Counted from the stretch's first letter, positions 50,764-61,017 are shown. The stretch is DNA of 64,000 nucleotides from Sphingomonas sp. (GCA_003248865.1 QFPK01000005.1:124001-188000); one strand, 5' to 3'. Notes: a model not told the origin generated them from the letters alone. Numbers and translations are program-made.

Positions 50764-51252
50764 TTATTCACTCAGCAGTTTTCCGATCTTGGGCGCGATG
50801 TCTTCCGGTTTCACCGTCGGCGCGAAGCGCTCCACGGCCTCGCCCTGCCGGTTCACCAGGAATTTGGTGAAGTTCCACTTCACGCTTTCCGATCCCAGCA
50901 GCCCCGGTGCCTGCGACTTCAATTGCTTGTAAAGCGGATCGGCGGCGTCACCGTTCACCTCGATCTTGCGGAACACCGGGAAGGTGACCGGATAGGTGGT
51001 GGAGCAGAATTTCGCGATCTCGGCCGCGTCACCGGGTTCCTGCTTGCCGAACTGGTTGCAGGGGAAGCCCAGCACCGTGAAGCCCTTGTCGTGGAAGCGC
51101 TGATACAGCTCTTCCAGCCCGGTGTATTGCGGCGTGAACCCGCACTTCGAAGCCACGTTCACGATCAGCAGCACCTGGCCCTTGTAATCCGCCAGGCTCA
51201 CGTCGCGCCCGTCCAGCGTGACTGCATGATGGTGATAGATATCGTCTGCCAA
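50764..51252 (-). CDS. Glutathione peroxidase (Cys type)
   Basis: The 162-residue thiol peroxidase has Cys37 in NVASKCGFTPQY as the active residue, GFPCNQFGKQEPGD with the conserved Gln, and VKWNFTKFLVNRQGE with the Trp/Asn pair. Bacterial Cys-type enzymes usually use thioredoxin or glutathione to reduce hydroperoxides. There is no signal peptide. The stop lies 3 bp before the cmk start, suggesting co-transcription with that gene. Confidence 0.93.
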   Translation of the reverse strand: MADDIYHHHAVTLDGRDVSLADYKGQVLLIVNVASKCGFTPQYTGLEELYQRFHDKGFTVLGFPCNQFGKQEPGDAAEIAKFCSTTYPVTFPVFRKIEVNGDAADPLYKQLKSQAPGLLGSESVKWNFTKFLVNRQGEAVERFAPTVKPEDIAPKIGKLLSE

Positions 51253-51396
51253 CAGAACCTCCCGAAATCAGCCCCTCACCATGATCCATGGAACGCTGCG
51301 CCGGGAAAGGGAAGGGCTGTCGGCTGTTCCGACTCAAATTCACGCCGCTAAGCGGGCTTTCACCTGCGGCCCGGAGTTTTCGTCCCCGCATCCGGC

Positions 51397-51431
51397 ACAA
51401 AAAAAGAAGGGCCCGGTGTCGCGCCGGGCCC
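51397..51431 (-). terminator. Intrinsic terminator of the BI-1 gene
   Basis: On the minus strand, a stem GGGCCCGGCG / CACCGGGCCC (51409-51431, plus-strand order) is followed by TTCTTTTTTT. It lies about 30 bp behind the stop of the Bax inhibitor-1 family gene. It is a strong intrinsic terminator. Confidence 0.88.
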
Positions 51432-51460
51432 CTCCGAGGGTCGCTCTTCTTGCAAATCGG

Positions 51461-52204
51461 TCAGTCGCGCTGGCCCAGGAAGCTCAGCAGGAACTGGAAC
51501 AGGTTGATGAAGTCCAGGTACAGGGTCAGGGCGCCCATGATCGCTGCCTTGCCCGCCATGTCGGTGCCGGCGACATAATCATAGGTTTCCTTGATGCGCT
51601 GCGTATCGGCAGCCGTCAGGCCGGCGAAGATCAGCACGCCCAGGATGGAAATGGTCAGCGCCAGCGTGCCGGACTGAAGGAACATGTTCAGCACCATGGC
51701 AACCAGAATGCCGATCAGGCCCATCACCAGGAAGGTTCCCAGCTTCGAAAGGTCACGCTTGGTGGTGTAGCCATAGAGGCTGAGGCCCGCGAAGGCCGCA
51801 GCGGTCGCGAAGAAGGTCGTTGCGATGGAGGTCGAGGTGTAGACGAGGAAGATCGTCGACATCGACGCGCCCATGATCGCGGCAAAGGCCCAGAACAGCC
51901 CCTGCACAGCCCCTTCGGACATGGTCTGATATTTGAAGCCGAGGAAGAACACGAACGCCAGCGGTGCCAGAGACACCACCCAGCCAAGGCCGGAAAGCCC
52001 GCCGGACACCGGGTTCACCAGTGCGTTCACCGCGCCGGTGTAGGCCATGCCAAGGGCGACGAGGCCCGTCAGCAGAACACCCGACATCATATAGTTGTAG
52101 ACGCTCAGCATGTGCTTGCGCAGGCCGGCATCATACTCGGCGGCATCAGTCCCGGCGCGGGCGGCAGCAGCGCGTCCAAAGCGGGGATCAGCCTGATTAA
52201 CCAT
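51461..52204 (-). CDS. Bax inhibitor-1/YccA family membrane protein
   Basis: The 247-residue protein has seven membrane helices after a polar N-terminus (MVNQADPRFGRAAAARAGTD). The family signature GLTAADTQRIKETYD and the final block GALTLYLDFINLFQFLLSFL are present. Bacterial members have been linked to calcium leak channels or to FtsH regulation. The ATG at 52204 starts MVNQAD; an upstream in-frame ATG is less likely. The gene stands alone with its own terminator. Confidence 0.92.
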   Translation of the reverse strand: MVNQADPRFGRAAAARAGTDAAEYDAGLRKHMLSVYNYMMSGVLLTGLVALGMAYTGAVNALVNPVSGGLSGLGWVVSLAPLAFVFFLGFKYQTMSEGAVQGLFWAFAAIMGASMSTIFLVYTSTSIATTFFATAAAFAGLSLYGYTTKRDLSKLGTFLVMGLIGILVAMVLNMFLQSGTLALTISILGVLIFAGLTAADTQRIKETYDYVAGTDMAGKAAIMGALTLYLDFINLFQFLLSFLGQRD

Positions 52205-52367
52205 TGGTTTCCTCTCCATCGATCCGGGGGGTCGCGCCCATTCCAACCGGCATGCATTCAATCACTTAGCCACCGGTCGAACGGGCACCCGTCTCGACGC
52301 TCTATATCGCTCATGTAACATTGGGATTCAAGGCTTGTCCAGCCTTATTTTGCACGCGTGAAATATT

Positions 52368-54947
52368 TCATCCGTCACGTAACACGCGTGCAACTTTCAC
52401 CCCCAGCGTCCGCCAGGCGCCCGCCAGCCCCAGCAGCAGGGTGATGGCCGCGCCCGCCAGCACGGTCGCCAGCGCCACGCCCCAGTCGGGCGCCCACTGG
52501 AACTTCAGCACCTGCGTCACCACGATCCAGCCCGCCAGCCCGCCCAGCAGCAGCGCGATTCCGGAGACCAGCAGCCCTAGTCCGGCATATTCCATGCCGG
52601 CCGCCGCCATCAGCTGCCGCCGCGTCGCGCCCAGCGTCTTCAGGATCACATTGTCATAGATGCGCGCGCGCGCCTGCGCCGCCAGCGCGCCCACCAGCAC
52701 GGCGATCCCGGCCAGGATGGCAACGCTCGCCGCCGCGCGCACGGCGGTGCCCATCTGCATCACCAGCTCGCTCACCTCGCCCAGCACATCCTTCACCTTC
52801 ACCACAGAAACGGTAGGGAACGCGCGGGAGATCGTGCCGGTGAAACCGTCCTCGGCTGCCTCCGGCGGAGTCACCGTCGCCATGTAACTGTAGGGCGCAT
52901 CGCGCAGCGTGTTCGGATCATAGATCAGCACGAAGTTGAACCCCATCGAATCCCAGTCGACTTCGCGCAACGAGGCGATCGTCGCCTCGATCTCCACGCC
53001 CAGCACCGACACCGTGATCCGGTCGCCCACCTTCAGCCCCAGCAGCCCGGCCTGCTCCGCATCCATCGACACCAGCGGCGGCCCGGCATAGTCGCGCGGC
53101 CACCATTTGCCCGCCACCAGCCGGTTGCCCTGCGGCACATCTTCCGCCCAGGTCAGGCCCCGGTCTCCACGCAGCACATAGCTGCCCTCGGGCACATCCT
53201 TCAGCTCGGAGGCCGGCACCCCGTTCACGGCCGTCACCGGCCCGCGCAGGCTGGGCACCATCTTCACCTCGGATCCGGCGGGCAGGCTGTCGCGGAAACG
53301 CGCCGCATCCTCCTTCGGCAGGTCCAGCAGGAAGAAGCCCGGCGCCTTCGCCGGCACCGTCTTCTGCAGTTCGGCGTTGAAGCTCGTCTCGATGAAGGCC
53401 AGCGTCGCGAACAGGGACAGCCCCAGCCCCAGCGCCACCACCAGCTGCCGCGTCATCGCGCCCGGCCGGTGCACATTGGCCAGCGCCAGCCGGGGCAGCA
53501 CGCCCTTCGGCCGGGGCAGCCGCGCGGCGCCCCGCTGCACCAGCGTGCCCGCCCCGAACAGCAGCAGCAGCACAGCCGCCGCACCGCCCAGGAACCCGGC
53601 CGCGAACAACCGCTCAGCCGCTTGCCACACTGCCAGTGCCGCCACCACGGCGCCCGCGCCCAGCGCCACCCCCAGCGCGCGCGCCGATGGCCAGGGCCAT
53701 TGCTCCACGCTGCCGCGGAAGATGCGCTGCGCAGGCAGGGCGCCCGCACGCGCCAGCGGCGGAATGGCAAAGGCCAGCGCGACCAGCAGCCCGAAGGCGA
53801 TCGCCGTCAGCATCGGACCCCAGTGCAGCCCCAGCGCCGGCGGCACCGGCAGCGCGTCGCCTGCCACCATCACCACGATCCACGGCACCAGCGCCCCCAG
53901 CAGCGCCCCCACGGCCGCCGCCACCAGCGCCACGCCGCCCACCAGCAGCAGATAGGTCTTCAGTACCAGCTGAGACGATCCGCCCAGCGCCTTCAGCGTC
54001 GCAATGGTCCCGGCCTTGCGGTCCAGATAGGATCGAACGCCATTGCCCACGCCCACGCCGGCCACCGCCAGCGCGGTCAGGCTCACCAGCGTCAGGAACT
54101 GCCCCAGCCGCTCCACGAAGCGGCGCACGCCCGGCGCGCCGTCACGGCTGTCGGCCAGCCGCCAGCCGGCATCCGGATGCGCCTTCTCGATGGCCTCCCG
54201 CACGGCCACCGGATCGACACCGGGCGGCAGTTTCAGCTTCACATGATGGCGATAGAGGCTGCCCGGCTGCACAAGCTGGGTCTGCTCCAGCCGCGGCATG
54301 GAAATCAGCACGCTCGGCCCGAAGGTGAAGCCCTCGCTCGCCTTGTCCGGCTCGGCGGTCAGGATGGCGGATACGGGCATCCGCGCCTCGCCGATCCCCA
54401 CTTCGTCGCCCACTTTCAGCCCCAGCTGATCGGCCAGATCGGCCGCCACCACGGCGCCTTTCGCCAGCGCGGCCTGCACGGCTTCATTGCCGCCGCCCGT
54501 CACATTTGCGGCTCCGCTGCGGGCGCGCACATCGGCCGCGCCATACATGGGCCATTGCCCGTCCACGGCCTTCAATTCGGCCAGAAGTTCCCGGCCCGCT
54601 GCCGCCCCGGTCTCGCCGCGCACCATGGCGCGCATCTTGATGTTCTCGGAAAGCGTGCCGCCGAACTGCGTCAGCGTCGCCCGCTCCTCGGGCGTCGGCG
54701 CGCGCTGCGTCAGCCGCGCCTCCACATCTGCACCCAATATGGCCTGCCCCTGATCGCGCAGGCCCTGCTCGATTGCGGTCGCCAGGCTGCCCACGCCGGC
54801 CATGGCCAGCACGCCCAGCAACAGGCAGACGAACAGCAGCCGCAGCGCCCCCAGCCCGCCGCGCGCCTCGCGCAGGGCAAAGCGGGCGGCCAGCGGCCAT
54901 TCCTTCACCGGCCCGTTCGCGGCCGGCACCGGCGCCATCATGTTCAC
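52368..54947 (-). CDS. FtsX-like ABC transporter permease (YbbP-like)
   Basis: This 859-residue permease is a double-FtsX protein. One N-terminal helix (LRLLFVCLLLGVLAMAGVGS) and a periplasmic domain are followed by a first FtsX core (about 290-390). A middle helix pair, a second periplasmic domain and a second FtsX core with AARARIYDNVILKTLGAT-type sequence follow. Such YbbP-type permeases work with YbbA ATPases and lie beside tesA in many proteobacteria; the substrate is unknown. The start overlaps the ATPase gene by 4 bp. Confidence 0.9.
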   Translation of the reverse strand: MNMMAPVPAANGPVKEWPLAARFALREARGGLGALRLLFVCLLLGVLAMAGVGSLATAIEQGLRDQGQAILGADVEARLTQRAPTPEERATLTQFGGTLSENIKMRAMVRGETGAAAGRELLAELKAVDGQWPMYGAADVRARSGAANVTGGGNEAVQAALAKGAVVAADLADQLGLKVGDEVGIGEARMPVSAILTAEPDKASEGFTFGPSVLISMPRLEQTQLVQPGSLYRHHVKLKLPPGVDPVAVREAIEKAHPDAGWRLADSRDGAPGVRRFVERLGQFLTLVSLTALAVAGVGVGNGVRSYLDRKAGTIATLKALGGSSQLVLKTYLLLVGGVALVAAAVGALLGALVPWIVVMVAGDALPVPPALGLHWGPMLTAIAFGLLVALAFAIPPLARAGALPAQRIFRGSVEQWPWPSARALGVALGAGAVVAALAVWQAAERLFAAGFLGGAAAVLLLLFGAGTLVQRGAARLPRPKGVLPRLALANVHRPGAMTRQLVVALGLGLSLFATLAFIETSFNAELQKTVPAKAPGFFLLDLPKEDAARFRDSLPAGSEVKMVPSLRGPVTAVNGVPASELKDVPEGSYVLRGDRGLTWAEDVPQGNRLVAGKWWPRDYAGPPLVSMDAEQAGLLGLKVGDRITVSVLGVEIEATIASLREVDWDSMGFNFVLIYDPNTLRDAPYSYMATVTPPEAAEDGFTGTISRAFPTVSVVKVKDVLGEVSELVMQMGTAVRAAASVAILAGIAVLVGALAAQARARIYDNVILKTLGATRRQLMAAAGMEYAGLGLLVSGIALLLGGLAGWIVVTQVLKFQWAPDWGVALATVLAGAAITLLLGLAGAWRTLGVKVARVLRDG

Positions 54948-55663
54948 GCCGGAACCCCGTCAGCCACCAGTTCGTCGGACACGATCACGCCGTCGCGCAT
55001 GCGGATCACCCGGCTGCACTTCGTCGCCAGCTCCTGATCATGGGTGATCAGCACCAGCGTCGCGCCGGTTTCCGCCAGTCGCCGCATCAGCAGCTCAACC
55101 ACCGCCTCGCCGGTGGCGGCGTCCAGATTGCCGGTCGGTTCGTCGGCGAAGATAAGGGCAGGGCGCACCGCCAGCGCGCGCGCCAGCGCCACCCTTTGCT
55201 GCTCTCCGCCGGACAGCTGGGTGGGGTAGTGCGTCACCCGATGCCCCAGCCCCACGGCCTCCAGTTCGCGCTTCGCCTCTCCGAACGGATCGGCATGGCC
55301 CGCCAGTTCCAGCGGCACCGCCACATTCTCCAGCGCGGTCATGGTGGGGATCAGGTGAAAGGCCTGCAGCACGATGCCGATGCGCCCGCGCCGTGCTTCG
55401 GCCAGCGCATCCTCGGAAAGCCCCATGATCTCGGCGCCCGCCACCCGGATCGAGCCGCCGCTCGCGCTTTCCAACCCCGACAGCACCGCCATCAGGCTGG
55501 ACTTGCCGGACCCGGACGGCCCCAATATGGCCACCCGCTCACCGGCGCCCACCTGCAGGCTCACCCCTTTCAGAATTTCCACCCGGGCCGCGCCGTCTCC
55601 CAGCGCCAGCTTCACATCCCGCGCATCGATCACCATATCTGCGCCCACGGCAGTTCCCGGCAT
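54944..55663 (-). CDS. ABC transporter ATP-binding protein (YbbA-like)
   Basis: The 239-residue ATPase has Walker A GPSGSGKSS, the Q-loop FHLIPTMTALENV, signature LSGGEQQRVALARA, Walker B ALIFADEPTGN and the H-loop VLITHDQ. It belongs to the LolD/MacB-like group, which pairs with FtsX-type permeases. From the ATG at 55663 the first nine residues lack similarity, and an in-frame ATG at 55636 (MVIDARDVKLAL) is a strong alternative. The start codon at 55663 shares the tetramer CATG with the tesA start on the other strand. Confidence 0.92.
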   Translation of the reverse strand: MPGTAVGADMVIDARDVKLALGDGAARVEILKGVSLQVGAGERVAILGPSGSGKSSLMAVLSGLESASGGSIRVAGAEIMGLSEDALAEARRGRIGIVLQAFHLIPTMTALENVAVPLELAGHADPFGEAKRELEAVGLGHRVTHYPTQLSGGEQQRVALARALAVRPALIFADEPTGNLDAATGEAVVELLMRRLAETGATLVLITHDQELATKCSRVIRMRDGVIVSDELVADGVPA

Positions 55664-56354
55664 GGAGTTCCCTTTGAGAAAGACGACCTTGAATCCGCGA
55701 TCATATGGTCAGACCCGGGCACTTTTCCAGTTTCTGTCTTTCATCTCTGCAATATTTCTGCTCGCGCTCGCCAATCCGGCCGCCGCGCAGGATAAACTGA
55801 TCCTCGCGCTCGGTGACAGCCTGACCGCCGGCTATCAGCTGAAGCCTGCGGAAAGCTTCCCCGCCCAGTTGCAGACGGCGCTGCAAAAGGAAGGCCGTAA
55901 GGTCCGCGTCCACAATGCAGGCGTCAGCGGGGACACCACGGCGCAGGGGAAAGCCCGGCTGAACTGGGTTCTGGCCAGCCTGAAGCAGAAGCCCGATCTC
56001 GCAATAGTCGCATTGGGCGCCAACGACATGCTGCGCGGCCAGCCCCCTGCTCAGGCCCGCGCCAACCTCGATGCCATCCTTGCAGAACTCGACAAGCGCG
56101 GCATCCCGGTGGTGCTGGCGGGCATGCTCGCCGCCCCGAACATGGGCGCGGCCTATGCCAAGGAATTCAACGCCATCTACCCCACATTGGCGAAGAAGCA
56201 CGGCGCCACGCTCTACCCCTTCTATACGCAGGGCGTCACCGCCAACCCGAAGCTGCTGCTGGCAGACGGCATGCACCCCAATGCGGCCGGCGTCGGCGTG
56301 ATGGTGAAGAACATCCTCCCCACCGTCCGCAAGGCGCTCGACACAAAGAAATAG
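55662..56354 (+). CDS. tesA: SGNH-family esterase / TesA-type arylesterase
   Basis: The 230-residue protein has an N-terminal signal peptide (LFQFLSFISAIFLLALANPA, likely cleaved at AAA-Q). SGNH blocks are LALGDSLTAGYQL with the nucleophilic Ser, NAGVSGDTTAQG, VALGANDMLRG and the final ADGMHPNAAGVGVM with the catalytic Asp and His. It hydrolyses acyl or aryl esters in the periplasm, as E. coli TesA does. It lies divergently beside ybbA/ybbP, as in many proteobacteria. The ATG at 55662 shares CATG with the ATPase start; a TTG at 55689 is a possible alternative. Confidence 0.9.
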   Translation: MEFPLRKTTLNPRSYGQTRALFQFLSFISAIFLLALANPAAAQDKLILALGDSLTAGYQLKPAESFPAQLQTALQKEGRKVRVHNAGVSGDTTAQGKARLNWVLASLKQKPDLAIVALGANDMLRGQPPAQARANLDAILAELDKRGIPVVLAGMLAAPNMGAAYAKEFNAIYPTLAKKHGATLYPFYTQGVTANPKLLLADGMHPNAAGVGVMVKNILPTVRKALDTKK

Positions 56355-56355
56355 C

Positions 56356-56898
56356 ATGCGCCTGTTCGTCGCCCTCCGCCCCCCGCCCGATGTGCGCGAC
56401 GCCCTCACCGCGCTGGCGGGCGGGATCGAGGGCGCCCGCTGGCAAAGCGACAACCAGTTGCACCTGACGCTAGCCTTCATCGGCGAAACCGAACCGCATC
56501 AGGCCGAAGCAGCGGACGAAGCCCTCTCCACCCTGATCGCCCCCCCGATCGAGCTGACGCTGGGCCAGTTCGGCAGCTTCGATGCCGGCCGCCCCGACCG
56601 CACCGCAACGCTCTGGATCGGCGTGGAGCCGGCCGGGCCGGTCTCCCACCTCGCCGCCGCCATCCGCTCCGCCCTGCGCCGTGCCGGCCTGCAGCCCGAA
56701 ACCCGCCGCTTCGTGCCGCACATCACGCTCGCCCGTTTCAGCCGCGCCGGTGCCCCCCGGGATGCGCTGCGCCCCTTCCTCTCCACGCAGGCGCCGCCGC
56801 CGCTCCACTGGCGCGCGGAAAGCTTCCATCTGGTGGAAAGTCGCGTGGGGCATGGCGGTTCACACTATGAACCGGTGGCAAGCTATTCGCTGCGGTAG
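56356..56898 (+). CDS. thpR: RNA 2',3'-cyclic phosphodiesterase (2H superfamily)
   Basis: This ThpR/LigT-type enzyme opens 2',3'-cyclic phosphates on RNA. The 180-residue protein has the two HxTx motifs of the 2H superfamily: HLTLAFIGE at 36-44 and HITLARFS near 121. It begins MRLFVALRPPPDVRDAL, the usual start of the family. It follows tesA directly, with a single base between stop and start, and converges on priA with 4 bp between the stops. Confidence 0.9.
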   Translation: MRLFVALRPPPDVRDALTALAGGIEGARWQSDNQLHLTLAFIGETEPHQAEAADEALSTLIAPPIELTLGQFGSFDAGRPDRTATLWIGVEPAGPVSHLAAAIRSALRRAGLQPETRRFVPHITLARFSRAGAPRDALRPFLSTQAPPPLHWRAESFHLVESRVGHGGSHYEPVASYSLR

Positions 56899-56902
56899 CC
56901 GT

Positions 56903-59065
56903 TCACAGAAAACTCTGCGGGTCCACGTCCACCGCCACCCGCACGCTCGAAGGCAGCTGCACCCGCCCCAGCCAGTCCCGCACATAGGCCTGCAGCGGGG
57001 AGGTCCGCCGCGCATGCACCAGCAGCCGGTGCCGGTGCCGCCCGCGCAGCATGGCGAGCGGCGCGGGCGCCGGACCCCACACCTCGATCCCGTCGGCATG
57101 CGGCGCCGCCTGACCCAGCCGCTTCGCCGCATCGGCCGCCGCCGCTCCGTCCAGAGACGACACCACAATCGCCGCCAGCCGCCCGAACGGCGGCATCCCC
57201 GCCGCCAGTCGCACCTCCCGCTCTGCGGCATAGAATTCGTCGCGCGCGCCATGCAGCAGCGCCTGCATCACCCGCGCCCTCGGCTGGTGCGTCTGCAAAA
57301 ACACCTCGCCCGGCTTCGCCCCCCGCCCGGCGCGCCCGGCCACCTGCCCGATCTGCTGGAAGGCCCGCTCGCTGGCGCGCAGATCGCCGCCTTCCAGCCC
57401 CAGGTCGGCGTCCACCACGCCCACCAGCGTGAGGTTGGGGAAATCATGCCCCTTCGCCAGCATCTGGGTGCCGATCAGGATATCCACCTCGCCGTCGGCC
57501 ACGGCAGCCACCAGCGCCGCCATGTCGGCAGAAGTGCGGATGGTGTCCGACGTGGCCACGATCGCCTTCGCCTCGGGCCATGTCGCGGCCACTTCCTCCG
57601 CCAGCCGCTCCACCCCGGGGCCGCAGGGCGCAAGGCTGTCCTCCGCGCCGCAACTGGGGCACGCTTTCGGCGTCGGCATGGAATGCCCGCAATGATGGCA
57701 TTGCAGCCGCCGCGCCAGCCGATGCTCCACCAGCCATGCGGTGCAATTGGGGCACTGGATGCGCTCCCCGCAGGCCCGGCACAGCGTCAGCGGCGCATAG
57801 CCCCGCCGGTTCAGGAACAGCAGGCTCTGCTCCTTGCGTTCCAGCCGCTCCTCCACTGCTTTCGCCAGCGGCGGCGCGATCCATCGCCCGCGCGGCGGCG
57901 GCTCCCGGGTCAAATCGATCAGATGGATGTCTGGCAACAGCGCCCCGCCGTGCCGGTCGGGCAGCCGCAACTCCCTGTAGGTGCCGCGTGCCACCTGCTC
58001 CATCGTCTCCAGCGCCGGCGTGGCTGTCGCCAGCACCACCGGCACGGCCTCGAACTGCCCGCGCATCACTGCCACGTCGCGCCCATGATAGGGCACGCTC
58101 TCCTCCTGCTTGAAGGCCTGGTCATGGGCCTCGTCCACCACGATCAGCCGCAACCCCGGCATGGCGAGGAACAGCGCAGACCGCGCCCCCACCACCACGG
58201 CCGCCTCGCCGGACGTGATCGCCCGGAACGCCGCCCGCCGGGCGCCGGGCGTCAGCCCCGAATGCCACATCGCAGGCGCGAAGCCGAAGCGCCGATGGAA
58301 ACGCTGCAACCAGGCCTCGGTCAGCGCAATTTCGGGCAGCAGCACCAGCGCCTGCCCGCCTTCGCTTATGGCCTCCGCAACCGCCTCCAGATAAACCTCG
58401 GTCTTGCCCGCGCCCGTCACCCCGTCCAGCAGGAAGGTCTGCGCCTGATGCGCCGCCACCGCCGCACGCAGCTCATGTGCGGCCTCGCCCTGCGCCGGGC
58501 TCAGCACCGGCCCGGCGGGCAGGGCAGGGCGCTGCACTTGCGCGTCCTCCTCGCTCGCCTCGGCGGGCAACAGCACGCCAGCCTTCACCAGCCCCCGCAA
58601 CGTCTCCACTCGAGCCTCGGCCGCCGCCGCCCACACTGAGAGTGGCGCAGGCCCGATCCCCCGCACCAAATCCAGCCGCGCCAGCATCTCCCGGCGCGCG
58701 GCCGACTTGCTGTCCGGAATATCCCCCAGCACGAACTGCCCCGGCCCCTTGGGCGGCGCCAGAAAGGCGGATTGCGGCAACACCATCCGCAGCACGGCAG
58801 CAGGTGGGGCGAGATAATAATCCGCCACCCAACTCACCAGCTTCCGAATCGGTTCCGGCACCGGCGGCATGTCCAACAGCCGCACTTCCCGCAGTTTCGC
58901 CTCGTCCACCGGCCGGGTCTGGAACACGCCATCATCCCACAGCACGCCCGGCACCCGGCGCGGCCCCAGCGGCGCATCCACCACCGCGCCCGGCTCCGCC
59001 CCTTCGGGCGCCAGATAATCCAGCGGGCCCAGCCCATGCTGCAGAAGAAGAACGGTCGCGCGCAT
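56903..59065 (-). CDS. priA: Primosomal protein N' (replication restart helicase)
   Basis: PriA reloads the replisome at stalled forks. The 720-residue protein has an N-terminal DNA-binding domain ([20 protein letters not shown]), Walker [12 protein letters not shown] and the DEAH-type box [15 protein letters not shown]. The zinc module shows [13 protein letters not shown] and [18 protein letters not shown], eight cysteines in total. [16 protein letters not shown] is motif VI. It ends [13 protein letters not shown]. The start at 59065 fits the family. It diverges from the transaldolase gene across 61 bp. Confidence 0.95.
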   Translation of the reverse strand: MRATVLLLQHGLGPLDYLAPEGAEPGAVVDAPLGPRRVPGVLWDDGVFQTRPVDEAKLREVRLLDMPPVPEPIRKLVSWVADYYLAPPAAVLRMVLPQSAFLAPPKGPGQFVLGDIPDSKSAARREMLARLDLVRGIGPAPLSVWAAAAEARVETLRGLVKAGVLLPAEASEEDAQVQRPALPAGPVLSPAQGEAAHELRAAVAAHQAQTFLLDGVTGAGKTEVYLEAVAEAISEGGQALVLLPEIALTEAWLQRFHRRFGFAPAMWHSGLTPGARRAAFRAITSGEAAVVVGARSALFLAMPGLRLIVVDEAHDQAFKQEESVPYHGRDVAVMRGQFEAVPVVLATATPALETMEQVARGTYRELRLPDRHGGALLPDIHLIDLTREPPPRGRWIAPPLAKAVEERLERKEQSLLFLNRRGYAPLTLCRACGERIQCPNCTAWLVEHRLARRLQCHHCGHSMPTPKACPSCGAEDSLAPCGPGVERLAEEVAATWPEAKAIVATSDTIRTSADMAALVAAVADGEVDILIGTQMLAKGHDFPNLTLVGVVDADLGLEGGDLRASERAFQQIGQVAGRAGRGAKPGEVFLQTHQPRARVMQALLHGARDEFYAAEREVRLAAGMPPFGRLAAIVVSSLDGAAAADAAKRLGQAAPHADGIEVWGPAPAPLAMLRGRHRHRLLVHARRTSPLQAYVRDWLGRVQLPSSVRVAVDVDPQSFL

Positions 59066-59126
59066 TGACTCGCCAGCTAGCCTCGGGCTTTGGAAGCCTC
59101 AACCTCAAGATCCAGGGAATCTCGCC

Positions 59127-59780
59127 ATGAAATTCTTCGTCGACACTGCCGACGTCGCCGAAATCGCCGATTTCGCAGCCACCGGGCTGCTCGATGGCGT
59201 CACCACCAACCCCAGCCTGATCCACAAGTCGGGCCGGAAGTTCCTGGAAGTGGTGAAGGAAATCTGCGCCATCGTCGATGGCCCGGTCTCCGCCGAAGTC
59301 GTCGCGCTCGATCTGGACGGCATGCTGCGCGAGGCCGATGTGGTACGCAACCTCGCCCCCAACGTCTGCGTGAAACTGCCGCTGACGTTTGATGGCCTGA
59401 AGGCCTGCCGCCGCCTCACCTCCGAAGGCACGCAGGTCAATGTCACACTCTGCTTCTCGGCCACGCAGGCCCTGCTCGCCGCCAAGGCCGGCGCCACCTT
59501 CATCTCGCCCTTCGTCGGCCGCCACGACGACATCGGCTTCGACGGCATGGACCTCATCGAGGACATCCGCCTCATCTATGACAATTACGAATATGACACG
59601 GAGATCCTCGTCGCCTCGGTGCGTCACCCGGTCCACATCCTGCAGGCCGCCAAGATCGGCGCCGATGTCGTCACGGCCCCGCCCGCCGTGCTGAAGGCGC
59701 TGGCGAAGCACCCGCTCACCGAACGCGGCCTGGAACAATTCCTGGCGGACTGGGCCAAAACAGGGGAAACCATCGCCTGA
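59127..59780 (+). CDS. tal: Transaldolase / fructose-6-phosphate aldolase-like protein
   Basis: This 217-residue short transaldolase acts in the pentose phosphate pathway. It begins [20 protein letters not shown]. Key blocks are [22 protein letters not shown] with the Schiff-base Lys83, and [36 protein letters not shown] and [19 protein letters not shown] follow. The short length fits the TalC/Fsa group; the sequence alone does not decide between transaldolase and fructose-6-phosphate aldolase. The last base of its stop is the first of the xerC start. Confidence 0.93.
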   Translation: MKFFVDTADVAEIADFAATGLLDGVTTNPSLIHKSGRKFLEVVKEICAIVDGPVSAEVVALDLDGMLREADVVRNLAPNVCVKLPLTFDGLKACRRLTSEGTQVNVTLCFSATQALLAAKAGATFISPFVGRHDDIGFDGMDLIEDIRLIYDNYEYDTEILVASVRHPVHILQAAKIGADVVTAPPAVLKALAKHPLTERGLEQFLADWAKTGETIA

Positions 59781-60685
59781 TGGACGCAGGCGACCTCGTC
59801 GAGGGCTGGCTCGCCAGCCTCGCCAACGAGCGTCGCCTCTCCGCCCACACGCTGCGCGCCTATCGCGCCACGCTCTCGCGGTTCCTCGCGCACCTGAACG
59901 ACGCGCAGGGCCGCCCCGCAGACCTCGCCCTGCTGGAATCGCTGACCTCGGCGGACATCCGCGCCTTCCTCTCGGCCCGCCGCGCGGAAGGGCTCGCCAA
60001 CATCTCCGCCGCGCGCGAGCTTTCCGCCGTCCGCACCTTCGGCGGCTATCTCAGGGATCGCCACGGCAGCAGCATCGGCGGCCTCGAAGGCGTCACTGCG
60101 CCCAAGGTGAAGAAGGGCCTGCCGCGCCCGCTCTCCCCGGTGGACGCCACCGCGCTCGCGGAAACCACCGGCGAATTCCACGACGAACCCTGGATTCAGG
60201 CCCGCGACACTGCGGTGCTGCTCCTCCTCTACGGCGCAGGCCTGCGCATCGGGGAAGCGATGTCGCTCACCGGCAGCATCCTGCCGCTCGGCGAAACCCT
60301 CCCCGTCACCGGCAAGGGCCGCAAGACCCGCACCATCGTCCTGCTTCCGGCCGTGCGCGATGCCATCGACCAGTATCTGAAACTCTGCCCCTATGCGCCC
60401 GCGAAGGACGCCGCCCTGTTCCGCGGCGCCCGCGGCGGCCCCCTCAACGACGCCGTCCTGCGCGCCACGCTGCGCAAGGCCCGCGTGGCGCTGGGCCTGC
60501 CGGACAGCGCCACCCCGCACGCGCTGCGCCACAGCTTCGCCACCCACCTGCTGGCACGCGGCGCAGACCTCAGAACGATCCAGGAACTGCTCGGCCACGC
60601 CAGCCTCACCAGCACCCAGATCTACACCAATGTGGATACCGCAAGGCTGCTGGACGTCTACAGAAGCGCCCATCCGCGCGGTTAG
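59780..60685 (+). CDS. xerC: Tyrosine recombinase XerC
   Basis: XerC with XerD resolves chromosome dimers at dif. The 301-residue protein has an N-terminal SAM-like DNA-binding domain (about 6-93). In the catalytic domain, Arg156 (GAGLRIGEA), Lys179, His247 and Arg250 (HALRHSFATHL), His273 (LGHASL) and the nucleophile Tyr282 (IYTNV) are all present. It is the chromosomal housekeeping type, not a phage integrase, and no attachment-site repeats were found. It starts in a 1-bp overlap with tal, so the two are translationally linked. Confidence 0.92.
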   Translation: MDAGDLVEGWLASLANERRLSAHTLRAYRATLSRFLAHLNDAQGRPADLALLESLTSADIRAFLSARRAEGLANISAARELSAVRTFGGYLRDRHGSSIGGLEGVTAPKVKKGLPRPLSPVDATALAETTGEFHDEPWIQARDTAVLLLLYGAGLRIGEAMSLTGSILPLGETLPVTGKGRKTRTIVLLPAVRDAIDQYLKLCPYAPAKDAALFRGARGGPLNDAVLRATLRKARVALGLPDSATPHALRHSFATHLLARGADLRTIQELLGHASLTSTQIYTNVDTARLLDVYRSAHPRG

Positions 60686-60768
60686 CGCGAGGGCCTATGC
60701 TCAAATGGATATCAATCAATATCGACCAGCTTCTTTGCGAATGCCGAATATCGATTTATCCAATGCCA

Positions 60769-61017
60769 ATGAGCGAAAGCGGGTATAAGGGTGGACCGAC
60801 AGTTGAAGGCCGATGGGGCTGCATTGCCTCGGCTGTTGTGGGCATCCCCATCTTCATGTTTCTTGTACTCGCTGATGCATTGGGGGACTGCGCGCCGGAT
60901 GCCGCATGCAAAAAGGGATTTCTGACCCAGGTTTTGCTGCCCACGGCTGCCCTCGCAGCAAGTGTTGGATTGCTTGTCCGTTCGGCGGTCAAGAAAGCAA
61001 GGTGGAAGAATCCTTAA
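60769..61017 (+). CDS. Small two-helix membrane protein
   Basis: The 82-residue protein begins MSESGYKGGPTVEGRWG. It has two membrane helices, CIASAVVGIPIFMFLVLADA and VLLPTAALAASVGLLVRS, separated by a loop with two cysteines (GDCAPDAACKKG). Earlier in-frame ATGs at 60697 and 60763 are possible, but the segment upstream looks non-coding and is AT-rich. Proteins of similar layout are common in sphingomonads, without a known role. It stands between xerC and copy D of the dispersed element. Confidence 0.62.
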   Translation: MSESGYKGGPTVEGRWGCIASAVVGIPIFMFLVLADALGDCAPDAACKKGFLTQVLLPTAALAASVGLLVRSAVKKARWKNP

